64,000 nucleotides of DNA from Nitrospira sp. Ga0074138 (GTDB taxonomy: Bacteria > Nitrospirota > Nitrospiria > Nitrospirales > Nitrospiraceae), in contig LNDU01000039.1 in the NCBI GenBank assembly GCA_001464735.1, positions 62,001 through 126,000 on the forward strand, given 5' to 3'. Positions 43,434-53,523 of the stretch are shown here, piece by piece. The notes below the pieces were generated by a model. It had not been told where the DNA came from. It saw nothing but the letters and a program-made list of their open reading frames with translations, and made no database searches. Position numbers and translations under genes: made by a program. How positions within the stretch are numbered: the first letter of the stretch is position 1; each line of letters opens with the position of its first letter.

Positions 43434-44473
43434 CGGAAATGCTCGTAACTTGTGATCGGCAGAGGTTGCGTCCGACCGTCAGTCCTCATCTGAATCCCGA
43501 ACCGCTGCGGGCGAATCGTTCCGATAGGGGTTATGCGATAGCCGCGTGTTCGCGCTTGCCGCTCAACCTTCTTGCAGTCGCGTGGCGACGTGGTGAACAG
43601 CAACTCGTAGTCTTCGCCTCCAGTGAGTGCGAGTTGAATCGGTGACACTCCGATCGCCTGGGCATAGGCTCGGCAGGCCGGTGAGATCGGAATCTTGTCG
43701 AGTTCCACCTCTGCGCCGACTCGACTCGCTTTGCACAGATGCCGAAGATCTCCGGAAAGGCCGTCAGACAGATCGATGGCAGCGGAGGCGAGTTGTCTCT
43801 CGTTGAGCCACTGGCCTTCGGCAACCCTCGCGGTAGGGCGGAAATGGCGGCGGAGCAGAAACGCTCGATGAGTGGGAGGGAACTTGGATTTCTTTTTTCT
43901 TGAGAGATCTGAGCCGGTGTTCTTCATTAAGAGCGTGAGGCCTGCCAGGGAGTCTCCTAACGTGCCTGAAACGTAAATGTGATCTCCTACTTTGGCACCA
44001 TGTCGAAACAGTGCACGGCGCCTGCTTGTCGCGCCGACCAGGGTGATGCTGAGAAAGAGTCCGGCCTTGGACGCCGAGGTATCCCCACCGATAAGTGTCA
44101 CGTTATACAGGCGGCAAGCTTTCATCAAGCCGGTGTATAGCTCATGAATGTGCGGCCGCGTCCATGTTTTTGGGATGGCGAGCGAGATGAGCAGATAGCG
44201 AGGGACGGCTCCCATGGAGGCGATATCGCTCAGATTGGCCATGGCTGCCCGGTATCCGACGGACTCAGGGGTCGCTGACTTCATGTCAAAGTGAATGCCT
44301 TCGGCAAGCAAGTCTGTTGTGAGGTGCCACCACGTCGGCGAGGAGATTGCAATCACGGCGGCGTCGTCGCCGATGCCTTGGACAAGTCCTGGTGTGCGAC
44401 GGGCAAACCGACGCTCGAGCGTTCGGATGAGTGCAAATTCTTGAATGGGGGGGCTGGCCTGACGGCGGGCCAC
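43430..44473 (-). CDS. thiL: ThiL, thiamine-monophosphate kinase
   Basis: A 347-residue kinase that turns thiamine phosphate into the diphosphate cofactor. GIGDDAAVI is the ATP/Mg motif, TTDLLAEGIHFD, MANLSDIASMGAVPRYLLISLA, GGDTSASKAGLFLSITLVG and AIDLSDGLSGDLRHL are conserved. It completes the pathway begun by thiS, thiG and thiE at 28-29.8 kb, although it lies 14 kb away. It is followed upstream by lon on the same strand. Confidence 0.95.
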   Translation of the reverse strand: MARRQASPPIQEFALIRTLERRFARRTPGLVQGIGDDAAVIAISSPTWWHLTTDLLAEGIHFDMKSATPESVGYRAAMANLSDIASMGAVPRYLLISLAIPKTWTRPHIHELYTGLMKACRLYNVTLIGGDTSASKAGLFLSITLVGATSRRRALFRHGAKVGDHIYVSGTLGDSLAGLTLLMKNTGSDLSRKKKSKFPPTHRAFLLRRHFRPTARVAEGQWLNERQLASAAIDLSDGLSGDLRHLCKASRVGAEVELDKIPISPACRAYAQAIGVSPIQLALTGGEDYELLFTTSPRDCKKVERQARTRGYRITPIGTIRPQRFGIQMRTDGRTQPLPITSYEHFR

Positions 44474-44484
44474 GGTACGATCCT

Positions 44485-46983
44485 TTATGACCGTGCCGGT
44501 GCCCGGTGTGCCATCACCGTGGCGGGGAGTTCGTGAGGCCGTCGACTTTTACCGGATCGCAAGGGGGGGATACGCGATGGCGCCGGAGGTGTCGATGGTT
44601 TCCGAGAGGCCGGCGAAGCCTTGGCTGGTCGGCGAAGAGCGATCTTCATGACGTCGTCCATGGTTTCGACGAACGCCAAGTGAATGCCTTTGAGGAGATG
44701 CTTGGGGATTTCCTCCAGATCCTTTTTATTTCGACGCGGGAGGATGACAGTGGTGAGTTTCGCCCGTTTTGCCGCCAAAATCTTTTCCTTGAGTCCTCCG
44801 ATTGGGAGGACGCGGCCGCGTAGGGTGATTTCTCCAGTCATGGCCAAATCTCGTCTCGCAGGAGTACCGGAAAATGCCGAGGCGATAGCAGTGGCCATCG
44901 TGATGCCGGCGGAGGGACCGTCCTTGGGGATGGCTCCGGCTGGCACATGGATATGCAAGTCTTGTTTGCTGAACATGTCAGGGTTCAGATTCAACGTTTT
45001 TTCCCGTGAACGGACATAGCTGAGCGCCGCCTGCGCGGACTCCTTCATCACATCTCCCAGATGGCCGGTGAGGGTCAATTGGCCTTTCCCCTTCATTACC
45101 GTTGCCTCGATGTAGAGCACATCGCCGCCTGCTTCCGTCCAGGCCAAGCCGGTTGCCACCCCGATTTCGTCTTTCTCGAGCTCCGCTTCCGGCACATACT
45201 TCGACACACCAAGATATTTATTGAGATTCGATAGATCGATGGGAAATCCCTGGTCTTTGCCTTCGGCGACTTTCTTCGCGACCTTGCGCATTACGTTGGC
45301 AATCTCGCGTTCAAGATTCCGCACACCTGCTTCGCGGGTGTAATGCGAGATGATCTGTCGAATGGTCGGCTCCGTCAGCCGGACATGTTTGCTCGTAATT
45401 CCATGCTCTTCGAGTTGACGGGGAATCAGGTATTTCTGGGCGATGCCGAGTTTCTCCTCTTCGGTATACCCGGGGATCTCGATGACCTCCATGCGGTCAC
45501 GCAACGCGGGAAGGATCGGATCGATCAAATTCGCCGTGGTGATAAACATCACTTCGGTCAGGTCGAATGGAGCTCCGAGATAGTGGTCGGTAAACGCATT
45601 GTTCTGTTCCGGGTCGAGCACCTCCAGCAAGGCTGCCGAGGGGTCCCCTCGAAAATCCATCCCGACCTTGTCGACCTCGTCGAGCATGAACACCGGATTA
45701 CTCGTTCCTGCCTGTTTCAGGCCTTGAATGATGCGCCCGGGTAATGCACCGACATAGGTGCGGCGGTGACCGCGAATTTCGGCCTCATCCCGTACGCCGC
45801 CTAAGCTGATACGAACAAACTCACGTCCCAGTGCGCGGGCGATCGATTTTCCCAACGAGGTTTTCCCGACTCCTGGTGGGCCGACGAAGCAGAGAATCGG
45901 GCCCTTCATCTTCTCTTTCAGCTTTCGGACGGCCAGGTACTCCAGGATTCGCTCCTTGACCTTCTCGAGGTCGTAGTGGTCGTCGTTCAATACCTTCGCG
46001 GCCGCTTTCAGATCGAGGCTATCCTTCGAGCGCTTGGACCACGGCAATTCGACCATCCATTCCAGATAGGTTCGCACTGTCGCGGATTCGGCGGTATCCG
46101 GATGCATTTTCTCGAGACGCTTGAGTTGCTTTTCGGTCTCCTTCAAGACCTTCTCGGGCATCTTTGCGTCTTTGATGCGTTTGCGGAATTCCGTGATTTC
46201 TTCCGCCCGCTCATCGAGTTCGCCCAACTCCTTCTGGATGGCTTTCAGTTGTTCACGCAGGAAATACTCCCGCTGGGTCTTGTCCATCTCCCCTTTGGCT
46301 TGTGCCTGGATCTTTTGTTGCATGGAGAGGACTTCGATTTCCTTCCCAAGAATGTCGCTCACTTGGCGAAGGCGTTGAATTGGATCGGAGATTTCCAAAA
46401 CGGCCTGGGTGGCGTCGACCTTGAGACCGAGATTCGAAGCCACCATGTCGGCCAATCGGCCTGGTTCTTCGAGGTTTTCAATGACGACCATAACATCGGG
46501 GATCAGGATTTTCCCCAAACTCACGATCCGTTCGATCTGCTCCTTCACGGTTCGCATGACGGCTTCCGCCTCAAGGGGCGTGGCCATCGGTTTCGTATCA
46601 GCGAGCTTGTCGATTCGAACGGAGTAGTAGGGGTCGGTCTGAATGTATTTAGTGATCTTGGCTTTGGCGATGCCCTGCACCAGGATTTTGATGCGTTCGT
46701 CTGGCAGCTTCAGCATCCGCATGATGATGCCGACGGTGCCGACGGTGTGGATATCTTTCTGCACGGGATTCTCGACGTCGAGCGCTTTTTGAGTCGCGAG
46801 GAAGATCATCCGATTGCCGGCAAGGGCCGCTTCGATGGCCTTAATCGACATGTCGCGTCCGACGAACAGCGGAAGCACCATATACGGAAAGACGACGATA
46901 TCTCGGACGGGCAACAGCGGGAGTTGATTGGGTACTTCAATGTTTTGGGGAGACTGAATTTCTTGTTCGTTTGGGTCTGTCAT
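44485..46983 (-). CDS. lon: Lon, ATP-dependent protease
   Basis: An 832-residue LonA. The N-terminal substrate domain (residues about 20-215) begins [40 protein letters not shown] is Walker A (about 367), [11 protein letters not shown]alker B, and [14 protein letters not shown] has the catalytic Ser (about 691), with the Lys in [12 protein letters not shown]. The last 50 residues ([19 protein letters not shown]...) are a Pro/Ser/Arg-rich tail beyond the family core. It is a third ATP-dependent protease besides the two proteasomes. Confidence 0.97.
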   Translation of the reverse strand: MTDPNEQEIQSPQNIEVPNQLPLLPVRDIVVFPYMVLPLFVGRDMSIKAIEAALAGNRMIFLATQKALDVENPVQKDIHTVGTVGIIMRMLKLPDERIKILVQGIAKAKITKYIQTDPYYSVRIDKLADTKPMATPLEAEAVMRTVKEQIERIVSLGKILIPDVMVVIENLEEPGRLADMVASNLGLKVDATQAVLEISDPIQRLRQVSDILGKEIEVLSMQQKIQAQAKGEMDKTQREYFLREQLKAIQKELGELDERAEEITEFRKRIKDAKMPEKVLKETEKQLKRLEKMHPDTAESATVRTYLEWMVELPWSKRSKDSLDLKAAAKVLNDDHYDLEKVKERILEYLAVRKLKEKMKGPILCFVGPPGVGKTSLGKSIARALGREFVRISLGGVRDEAEIRGHRRTYVGALPGRIIQGLKQAGTSNPVFMLDEVDKVGMDFRGDPSAALLEVLDPEQNNAFTDHYLGAPFDLTEVMFITTANLIDPILPALRDRMEVIEIPGYTEEEKLGIAQKYLIPRQLEEHGITSKHVRLTEPTIRQIISHYTREAGVRNLEREIANVMRKVAKKVAEGKDQGFPIDLSNLNKYLGVSKYVPEAELEKDEIGVATGLAWTEAGGDVLYIEATVMKGKGQLTLTGHLGDVMKESAQAALSYVRSREKTLNLNPDMFSKQDLHIHVPAGAIPKDGPSAGITMATAIASAFSGTPARRDLAMTGEITLRGRVLPIGGLKEKILAAKRAKLTTVILPRRNKKDLEEIPKHLLKGIHLAFVETMDDVMKIALRRPAKASPASRKPSTPPAPSRIPPLRSGKSRRPHELPATVMAHRAPARS

Positions 46984-47092
46984 GTGCCTGCCTGTTCTTT
47001 ATCTCATGGAGATGGCGGGTTCGACGAATCAGGGTCTGTATGCACTCATTACGCGTCTCGGCGGCATGCGTTCTCGCCTTAGGCGTCCTAGC

Positions 47093-47109
47093 GTTCCATC
47101 CGATGGAAC
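47093..47109. promoter_or_regulatory. 17-bp palindrome between galU and lon
   Basis: GTTCCATCCGATGGAAC is a perfect palindrome around a central C. It lies about 110 bases upstream of the lon start, in the spacer after galU on the minus strand. It is the right size for a dimeric repressor, but no matching regulator is visible. Confidence 0.45.
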
Positions 47110-47208
47110 CGCGCACCAGGTTCCACTATCCATCCTAATGATCACGCCGAACGCAGAATGGTCATTGCTGGGAGTCTCGCGACTGAGTCACCACCACGAC
47201 CGATGGGA

Positions 47209-48105
47209 TCATGCCCGCCGATTATTCGAGGCGGTCTGCATTCTGGTCGAAAGGTAGTCGCGGAATTCTGCTCCCAATGCCGGGTTCTTCAACCCAAACT
47301 CAACGGTGGCGATTAAAAAGCCCAGTTTGTCTCCGGCATCATGGCGCTGTCCCTCTACCTCAAGCGCAAACATCGGAGATTTTCTTGCCAGCGTCCTGAG
47401 TGCATCGGTCAACTGAATTTCTCCATTCTTTCCAGGAGGGGTTTTTCTCAGGATCGGAAAAATTTCAGGAGGAAGGATATACCGGCCGATCACGGCGAGC
47501 GTGGAGGGGGCATCGGTCGGCGAGGGCTTCTCAACCAAATCTTCGACTCGATGCAGACCGTGAGCGAGGCGCTTGGGCGTCACGATGCCGTATCGGCTGA
47601 CGTCTGCCTTGGGAACTTCCTGCACCCCTAGTACGGCCCCATGGCGTTTTTTATAGATGTGGATCAGTTGTGCAAGCCCTGGGACATCGGCGTCGATGAT
47701 CTCATCCCCGAGAATGACGGCGAAAGGTTCATCGCCGATCAGGTGTTGCGCGCACAACACGGCGTGCCCTAAGCCAAGCGCTTCGGATTGCCGCACGTAA
47801 CAGAAGTTCGCGAGGTTCGAGATCTGCCGGATTTGATGGAGCACCTGACTCTTGCCGGCGCCTTTCAGATTTTCTTCCAACTCGACGGAACGATCGAAGT
47901 GATCTTCGATCGCGCGTTTGCCACGGCCGGTAATCACGATAATGTCTTCGATGCCCGAGGCTACCGCTTCTTCGACCGTATATTGAATGAGTGGCTTGTC
48001 GACCAACGGCAGCATCTCCTTGGGGGATGCTTTTGTGGCAGGAAGGAACCGTGTCCCAAGGCCGGCGGCTGGAATGACCGCTTTTCTGACCGTCAGACGT
48101 GACAT
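47209..48105 (-). CDS. galU: GalU, UTP-glucose-1-phosphate uridylyltransferase
   Basis: A 298-residue nucleotidyltransferase making UDP-glucose. VRKAVIPAAGLGTRFLPATKASPKEMLPL is the nucleotide-binding start (cited as AAGLGTRFLPATKASPKEM), VDKPLIQYTVEEA and GEIQLTDALRTLA are family hallmarks. UDP-glucose feeds LPS and exopolysaccharide pathways, in keeping with the LPS block downstream. It is divergent from the bamA gene, with a 500-base gap. Confidence 0.94.
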   Translation of the reverse strand: MSRLTVRKAVIPAAGLGTRFLPATKASPKEMLPLVDKPLIQYTVEEAVASGIEDIIVITGRGKRAIEDHFDRSVELEENLKGAGKSQVLHQIRQISNLANFCYVRQSEALGLGHAVLCAQHLIGDEPFAVILGDEIIDADVPGLAQLIHIYKKRHGAVLGVQEVPKADVSRYGIVTPKRLAHGLHRVEDLVEKPSPTDAPSTLAVIGRYILPPEIFPILRKTPPGKNGEIQLTDALRTLARKSPMFALEVEGQRHDAGDKLGFLIATVEFGLKNPALGAEFRDYLSTRMQTASNNRRA

Positions 48106-48328
48106 GGAAGGATACTATGTGAAGGGGGGGGTGAAGTCAAGAAACAGACGAACTCATCGCATCGGAAACGACGGTGTCGTTTCCATGGAGAAGGAACACG
48201 AGCGATATTTATGAGCGAAGCATGTCGCACACAGATTTTTTTGCATCGGTGGCCGGCGGCGAGGATCGATGCCCCATCCTTCAGGGAGCTACGGAATCAG
48301 TGCGGGGTAAGTAGGTATGCACGTCGAG

Positions 48329-48577
48329 TCAGACCGGAAGGGAGGACGCTTCTTTACAATGCAGGATGACCTCAATATAATCCGGAAGTTTTGCGCGGTA
48401 GGGTGGCACGAGAGAAATCCGCGTGGTAGAACTGCCTGGCTGCCGATTCCCGACGAGGGTGCTCTTATGGCTCAGTGCGTTCTCTAGAGCGCGACGGACT
48501 GACTCGGAGGGAGTTGGCGTACGGTCGATAACGGAGAGGACCTGTGTGATGGTTTCAGCCGCATCATCCATCCCCAT
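48329..48577 (-). CDS. Possible small protein of unknown function
   Basis: An 82-codon open frame in the gap between galU and bamA. It starts MGMDDAAETITQVLSVIDRTPTP and contains a Ser/Arg-rich middle. Amino-acid composition is plausible, but I recognise no family and see no strong SD. The remaining parts of the 48106-48601 gap show no other gene; GGGGGGG at about 48125 lies just before the galU start on the other strand. Confidence 0.4.
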   Translation of the reverse strand: MGMDDAAETITQVLSVIDRTPTPSESVRRALENALSHKSTLVGNRQPGSSTTRISLVPPYRAKLPDYIEVILHCKEASSLPV

Positions 48578-48601
48578 ACTTCGTTGCAGGAATCCTTATC
48601 G

Positions 48602-50935
48602 GTGACCGAGCATGCCGTCTACAGGCTTCGATCGTTTGTGGTCGCAGTCATGGTTGTTTCTGTGTTGTGGAGTGTGCTCGAAGCACTCGCTCAAACTCCT
48701 GAACTCAAGGTCGCCTCGATTGATATTCGGGGAGCTAAACGAATCGAAGTGTCGGCGATTGCCGGTCGGCTCACGCTGAAAGCCGGTGATCGCTATACGC
48801 CGGACCATGTGCGCGGACAGGTGAAGATTTTATACGATACGGGATTTTTTGAGGATGTGCAGGTTGAAACCGAATCGATTACCGAGGGGATGGCGGTGAC
48901 GTTTGTTGTGCAGGAGAAGCCGTTCATCACCGAGATCGTCTTCGACGGTAACCAGCAGTTGACCGAGGAGAAGTTGAAAGAAAAAACGACCATTAAGAGC
49001 CAGACATTTCTTGACCAACAACAAGTGAAGGAAAGTGCCGAGACCATCCGGCGGGTCTATCAGCATGACGGCTATTACAATGCGCAGGTCGTTCCCGTGA
49101 TCGAGGCATTGGATGAGGATCGGAAACGTCTCACCTTTCATATCACGGAAGGGGAGAAAGCCAAGATCAAGACGGTGATATTCGAAGGATTGCGTGCGGC
49201 GACGAAGGCCGAGATGCTCAGTGTCATGTCGACTCGGGAATGGATCCCTTGGTATGGCTTTTTCACGAAGTTCAAGTTGCCATCGATGGTGTCCGACGCG
49301 GGCGTCTTGAAACACGAGGAGGTGGGTAATGATGTGGAGCGGATCAGGGAAGTACTCTTGAACAAAGGGTATTTCAATGTTCGGGTCGGTCAGCCGTCGG
49401 TGGAGCTCACCGAAGATAAAAAATGGTTCACCGTCAGCTACCCCATCACCGAGGGAGAGCCGTTCACCATCGCAGAAGTAGGATTTCGAGGACACACGGT
49501 GTTTGAAGAACCTGAGCTTCGAGCGGGAGTGAGGATCAAGGATGGCGAGATCTTTCAGCGTGCCAAAATCCGAGATGAGATCTCCCGAATTACGGATCTG
49601 TATGGAAGTAAGGGGTATTCATTTGCCGAAGTCGTGCCTAATGTGAATCCAAACAATGAAGAGCGGACCGTCACCATCATCTTCAGCATCAAAGAAGGGG
49701 AGATGATGCGGATTAGGCAGATCAATATCTACGGAAATGACAAAACACGAGACAACGTCATCCGTCGAGAAATCCGAGTCGACGAACAGGATGTCATCGA
49801 CACCGCCTCTCTGAAGCGAAGTTTTCAACGATTGAACAACTTGAATTTCTTCGAGACAGTCGAAATCCTGCCCGCCCAAGTTGCGCCTGACAAGGTCGAT
49901 CTGAACGTGCGGGTGAAAGAAAAACCGACGGGGATGTTCAGTCTTGGCGGTGGGTTCAGTACGTTGGATCGACTGGTGGCGATCGCCGATATTACCCAAG
50001 GGAATTTGGGTGGATACGGCTATATGGGTCGCATCCGCGGGCAACTGGGCCAGCGAAGAAGTCTCGGGTCCATTACCTTCCGGAATCCCTATTTGAATGA
50101 CTCCTTGACCTCATTGCAAATAGACGGCTACCGCAGTATGACGAATTTTCTTTCCTACTTTGAGGAACGGACCGGTGGAAATGTCACACTGGGTCGATGG
50201 CTATCGGAGTATGTGACGGGGAGCGTCAGTATCTTTGGGGAACAGATCACGTTCAGGAACCCACAAGCAGGTATCTGTACACCTGGGGCTGAGCTGGTAC
50301 CAATTGTCTGTCAACAGTTGGGGACACAGTCGTCGACGGGGTTTCGATTTGCGCTGTTTCGGGATACCAGAGACTACTACCTTGATCCAAGATCTGGCTG
50401 GCGCATCGGTGGAGGGTTCGATATCGGAACACCCTATATGGGTGGGACCAACAACTTTATCAAGTATCACGTAGATGTCATCAAGGTGACCCCGCTTCCG
50501 CTCGACATGAGGGTTTCGCTGCGGGCTCGTTATGGAGAGGTTCAAGCGCTTGGTGGAACGACGCGGATTCCGCTCAGCGAACGATTTTTCGTGGGCGGAA
50601 TCAACACCATGCGCGGGTTCGCTTTCGGACGAGCTGGTCCCGTCGTTTCCACGACTCGCGCTCCATTCGGTGCCGCCAAGCAATTGATTTTCAATGCCGA
50701 ACTGATTTTTACGATTTCTTCCGAGGCGAAATTGAACGGCGTGATCTTTTTCGATTACGGCAAAGGGTTCGAGGAGGATGAACCGTTGTCGATCAATTTG
50801 CGGCCCGCTGCGGGTCTCGAAGGGCGGTGGATCTCTCCCTTCGGCCCCTTGCGAGTGGCCTATGGGATTAATCTTGATGCGCGAACCGGTGAGCGAGCCG
50901 GCGTGTTCGAGTTTACGATCGGAACCTTGTTTTAG
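48602..50935 (+). CDS. bamA: BamA, outer-membrane beta-barrel assembly protein
   Basis: A 777-residue Omp85 protein that inserts beta-barrels into the outer membrane. A signal peptide (residues about 1-30, ending ALA) is followed by five POTRA domains (about 35-430; for example VASIDIRGAKRIEVSAI, ITEIVFDGNQQLTEEKLKE, MRIRQINIYGNDKTRDNVIRREI). The barrel begins near FSLGGGFSTLDRL and ends with the C-terminal GVFEFTIGTLF. RFFVGGINTMRGFAFG carries the conserved VRGF/Y-type motif of the L6 loop. GTG 48602 is preferred (AGGA about 10 bases upstream) over TTG 48584. Confidence 0.96.
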   Translation: MTEHAVYRLRSFVVAVMVVSVLWSVLEALAQTPELKVASIDIRGAKRIEVSAIAGRLTLKAGDRYTPDHVRGQVKILYDTGFFEDVQVETESITEGMAVTFVVQEKPFITEIVFDGNQQLTEEKLKEKTTIKSQTFLDQQQVKESAETIRRVYQHDGYYNAQVVPVIEALDEDRKRLTFHITEGEKAKIKTVIFEGLRAATKAEMLSVMSTREWIPWYGFFTKFKLPSMVSDAGVLKHEEVGNDVERIREVLLNKGYFNVRVGQPSVELTEDKKWFTVSYPITEGEPFTIAEVGFRGHTVFEEPELRAGVRIKDGEIFQRAKIRDEISRITDLYGSKGYSFAEVVPNVNPNNEERTVTIIFSIKEGEMMRIRQINIYGNDKTRDNVIRREIRVDEQDVIDTASLKRSFQRLNNLNFFETVEILPAQVAPDKVDLNVRVKEKPTGMFSLGGGFSTLDRLVAIADITQGNLGGYGYMGRIRGQLGQRRSLGSITFRNPYLNDSLTSLQIDGYRSMTNFLSYFEERTGGNVTLGRWLSEYVTGSVSIFGEQITFRNPQAGICTPGAELVPIVCQQLGTQSSTGFRFALFRDTRDYYLDPRSGWRIGGGFDIGTPYMGGTNNFIKYHVDVIKVTPLPLDMRVSLRARYGEVQALGGTTRIPLSERFFVGGINTMRGFAFGRAGPVVSTTRAPFGAAKQLIFNAELIFTISSEAKLNGVIFFDYGKGFEEDEPLSINLRPAAGLEGRWISPFGPLRVAYGINLDARTGERAGVFEFTIGTLF

Positions 50936-50948
50936 TCGGAGTCTAAGC

Positions 50949-51527
50949 GTGGTACGTAGGAACGGGAATCGGTGGAAGCGAGTGCCGGGATGGATCGAAC
51001 GGACAGCGATGTCGGCTGCGGTCGCCGTCATGCTGGTTCTGAGTGGAGGATGCGCTGGAGGCGGAGGGAAAATCGATGGGAAGGTCGCGGTGATCAATTT
51101 ACAGCGCTTGCTCACTGAGACGAGTGCGGGCAAGAAGGCGAAGGAGAACCTGGCCGGCTTTTCGAAAAATCGACAGGCGCTGATGGAAATGGAAGAAAAG
51201 GAGTTACGGCGGCTGGAAGAGGACTTTGTCAAACAGTCCTCCGTCCTGAGCCCCGCCGCGAAACGAGAGCGGGAAGAACAGTTTCGCCGGCGCATGCAGG
51301 AGTACCAGCAAAAGGCCTCGGAATTGAATCGGGAAGTCCAAGAAAAGCAAAAAGATGTGCTGGAAGCATTTCGTGACAAGAGCGAAACGATCGTCGCGAA
51401 GGTCGCCAAGCGTCTTGGATTGCAGGTTGTTGTCGATAGGAGTAAGGGTGGTCCGACGATCTATCATGAAGAAGGTCTGGACATTTCAGGCCAGGTCATC
51501 GAAGAGTTCAATAAAGAGTACCCCTAG
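50949..51527 (+). CDS. OmpH/Skp-like periplasmic chaperone, copy 1
   Basis: A 192-residue OmpH/Skp family protein. After a basic N-terminus and hydrophobic segment ending VLSGGCAGG (possibly a lipobox-like Cys), VAVINLQRLLTETSAGKKAKENL is the conserved start. The long coiled coil (about 75-150: LMEMEEKELRRLEEDF... QQKASELNREVQEKQ) forms the tentacles. IVVDRSKGGPTIYHEEGLDIS is the C-terminal strand. It binds unfolded outer-membrane proteins for BamA. The GTG at 50949 is the likely start; ATG 51009 is possible. Confidence 0.88.
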   Translation: MVRRNGNRWKRVPGWIERTAMSAAVAVMLVLSGGCAGGGGKIDGKVAVINLQRLLTETSAGKKAKENLAGFSKNRQALMEMEEKELRRLEEDFVKQSSVLSPAAKREREEQFRRRMQEYQQKASELNREVQEKQKDVLEAFRDKSETIVAKVAKRLGLQVVVDRSKGGPTIYHEEGLDISGQVIEEFNKEYP

Positions 51528-51546
51528 TTTCTGAGGGAGGTGTGTC

Positions 51547-52089
51547 ATGACGGGTGCAGCGCGAGCGACATGGCTAGGCGTCGCGGTATTGCTGGCGCAG
51601 GGAGTTGCGCCGGTCCATGCAGGAGAGGTGATTCGAGTCGGGGTCATGGATCAGCAGATGGTGATAGAGCGAACAAAGGCTGGGAAGCTGGCCTTGGAAG
51701 AGGTGAAGGGGTACTCCATGACCAGACAAAAAATCATTCAGGCCGATGAGCAAGAGTTAAAGGACTTGGAGCAGTCCTTACAAGATCCGAACGTCAAACT
51801 TGCGGACCAGGCGCGGCAAGAGAAGGAAGAGCAGTTGCGCGGCAAGATGGAAGCGTTTCAGCGTCGTCTTCAAGAGTTCAATCGTGAGGTTCAACAAAAA
51901 CAGCGCGAAATGGTCGTGGAATATGCGCAAAAAATCGCCGCTGCCGCGCAGGCTGTGGGTCAGAAAGAGGGATATACGGCTATCCTCGACAAGGGCAATG
52001 AAGCGCTCATCCGCATTGTCCTTTATCATCAGCCAGCGTTGGATGTGACGGATTCGGTCATCAAGGAATTTGATCGACAGAATCCGTAG
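51547..52089 (+). CDS. OmpH/Skp-like periplasmic chaperone, copy 2
   Basis: A 180-residue OmpH/Skp protein with a signal peptide (about 1-26, ending VHA). [24 protein letters not shown] is the conserved N-terminal strand and helix, followed by a coiled coil ([17 protein letters not shown]... [13 protein letters not shown]). [17 protein letters not shown] matches the end of copy 1. It lies 19 bases after copy 1, so the pair arose by tandem duplication or is kept as two specialised chaperones. Confidence 0.9.
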   Translation: MTGAARATWLGVAVLLAQGVAPVHAGEVIRVGVMDQQMVIERTKAGKLALEEVKGYSMTRQKIIQADEQELKDLEQSLQDPNVKLADQARQEKEEQLRGKMEAFQRRLQEFNREVQQKQREMVVEYAQKIAAAAQAVGQKEGYTAILDKGNEALIRIVLYHQPALDVTDSVIKEFDRQNP

Positions 52090-52127
52090 ACGGTAGCCCT
52101 ATTCAGGACGGAGAGGAGGCAGAGCTC

Positions 52128-52580
52128 ATGGCATTGGTCGAGCAGGCTGAGATTCAGGCGTTACTTCCCCACCGGTATCCGTTCTTGCTGGTGGATCGAG
52201 TCAAAGAGTTTGAACCGCATCAACGGATCGTCGGCATCAAAAACGTGACGATCAATGAGCCATTTTTTCAAGGACATTTTCCAGGACGCCCCGTGATGCC
52301 GGGGGTACTGATTATCGAAGCCATGGCCCAGGTGGGCGGCGTGCTGGTCTTCAAGTCGGGAGGGACGGTTGGAAAAACCATTATGTATCTGACGGGTATT
52401 GAAGAGGCCAAATTCAGGCGGCCCGTGGTCCCAGGCGATCAGCTGCGTTTTGAGATTGAAGTCATCAAGAAACGTCCGCCATTCTGGAAGATGCAGGGGA
52501 AAGCCTACGTAGATAATGAGTTGGTCTGTGAAGCCGTGGTGACGGCCATGGTGATGGACGAGAAGGCGGACACGAAATAA
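52128..52580 (+). CDS. fabZ: FabZ, 3-hydroxyacyl-ACP dehydratase
   Basis: A 150-residue hot-dog fold enzyme of fatty-acid elongation. [40 protein letters not shown] with catalytic His49 and Glu63, and [17 protein letters not shown] are canonical. It draws from the same 3-hydroxyacyl-ACP pool that LpxA uses, and is usually next to lpxD and lpxA; lpxD is not here. Confidence 0.96.
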   Translation: MALVEQAEIQALLPHRYPFLLVDRVKEFEPHQRIVGIKNVTINEPFFQGHFPGRPVMPGVLIIEAMAQVGGVLVFKSGGTVGKTIMYLTGIEEAKFRRPVVPGDQLRFEIEVIKKRPPFWKMQGKAYVDNELVCEAVVTAMVMDEKADTK

Positions 52581-52693
52581 ACCGGTTTGATTATTCCTCG
52601 ATTCCTGAAGCGTACGGTCGGCGTGTGGGCCATGCAGTGATTCGGCAGTTGCCCAATGGTCGGTGACGGTTGACGCTAGTAAAGGGGGCATGC

Positions 52694-53512
52694 GTGAAGA
52701 TACATCCAACAGCGATCATTCATCCCAAGGCGAGCCTCGCTCCTGACGTGGAAATTGGACCGTTCTGTGTCGTGGGGGAGCACGTCATGATTGGAAAGGG
52801 GAGTCGACTTCTCTCCCATGCGACGATCGATGGGTGGACGGAAATCGGGGAGCGGAATGAAGTGCATCCGTTCGCTTCGATCGGAGGGCCTCCACAGCAC
52901 CTTGGGTATAAGGGGGAACCGACCAAGGTCGTTATCGGCCATGACAACATCATCCGCGAATATGTCACGATCAACCGAGGAACCGTCCAGGGAGGGGGTG
53001 TGACCTCTCTCGGGTCCAAGGGCATTCTGATGGCCTACGTGCATGTGGCCCACGATTGCCGGCTCGGTGACCATATTATTATGGCCAATGCGGCAAGTCT
53101 GGCGGGACATATTACCATCGGTGATCACGCGGTCATCGGAGGCTTGACCGGCGTTCTTCAGTTTGTGCGTATCGGAGACTATGTGATGGTCGGAGGGTGT
53201 TGTGCGATCGGCCAGGATATCCCACCGTTTGCGTTCGCGGCCGGAGGGTATCGCGCACATCTGTACGGCCTCAATTCAGTTGGTTTGCAACGGCATGGTT
53301 TCTCGGTGGACCGGATCGCCGTGTTGAAGAAGGCATTTGACTTGCTTTTCCGATCGGGCCACCGGACGGCCGAGGCGATTCGACTGGCCAAAAAGGAGTT
53401 TAAAGGACAGGCGGATGTGGCCAAGATCCTCACGTTTATGGAGGGGACCAAACGTGGAATCTCGAGGGCTGTGAGCCCTGACCTAGAGCGTGAGTTTGAT
53501 CAACCGGTGTGA
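52694..53512 (+). CDS. lpxA: LpxA, UDP-N-acetylglucosamine acyltransferase
   Basis: A 272-residue left-handed beta-helix enzyme that starts lipid A synthesis. From GTG 52694 it begins MKIHPTAIIHPKASLAPDV. Hexapeptide repeats run to about residue 185 and AYVHVAHDCRLGDHIIMAN contains the catalytic His. FAAGGYRAHLYGLNSVGLQRHGFS is the family C-terminal junction. The N-terminal repeats (IHPTAIIHPKA, VEIGPFCVVGE) are intact, and the GGVT..GSKGILMAYVH region is normal. Confidence 0.96.
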   Translation: MKIHPTAIIHPKASLAPDVEIGPFCVVGEHVMIGKGSRLLSHATIDGWTEIGERNEVHPFASIGGPPQHLGYKGEPTKVVIGHDNIIREYVTINRGTVQGGGVTSLGSKGILMAYVHVAHDCRLGDHIIMANAASLAGHITIGDHAVIGGLTGVLQFVRIGDYVMVGGCCAIGQDIPPFAFAAGGYRAHLYGLNSVGLQRHGFSVDRIAVLKKAFDLLFRSGHRTAEAIRLAKKEFKGQADVAKILTFMEGTKRGISRAVSPDLEREFDQPV

Positions 53513-53523
53513 GATTGACCACT

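Noticed and set aside
45976..47082. Long plus-strand open frame of 368 codons
   Set aside because: It lies antisense to lon and is a by-product of the GC-rich codon pattern; the protein is low-complexity (Phe, Leu, His, Asp) with no recognisable domain.
50201..51409. Minus-strand open frame of 402 codons
   Set aside because: Antisense to bamA and the first Skp-like gene; Ser- and Arg-rich, no domain.
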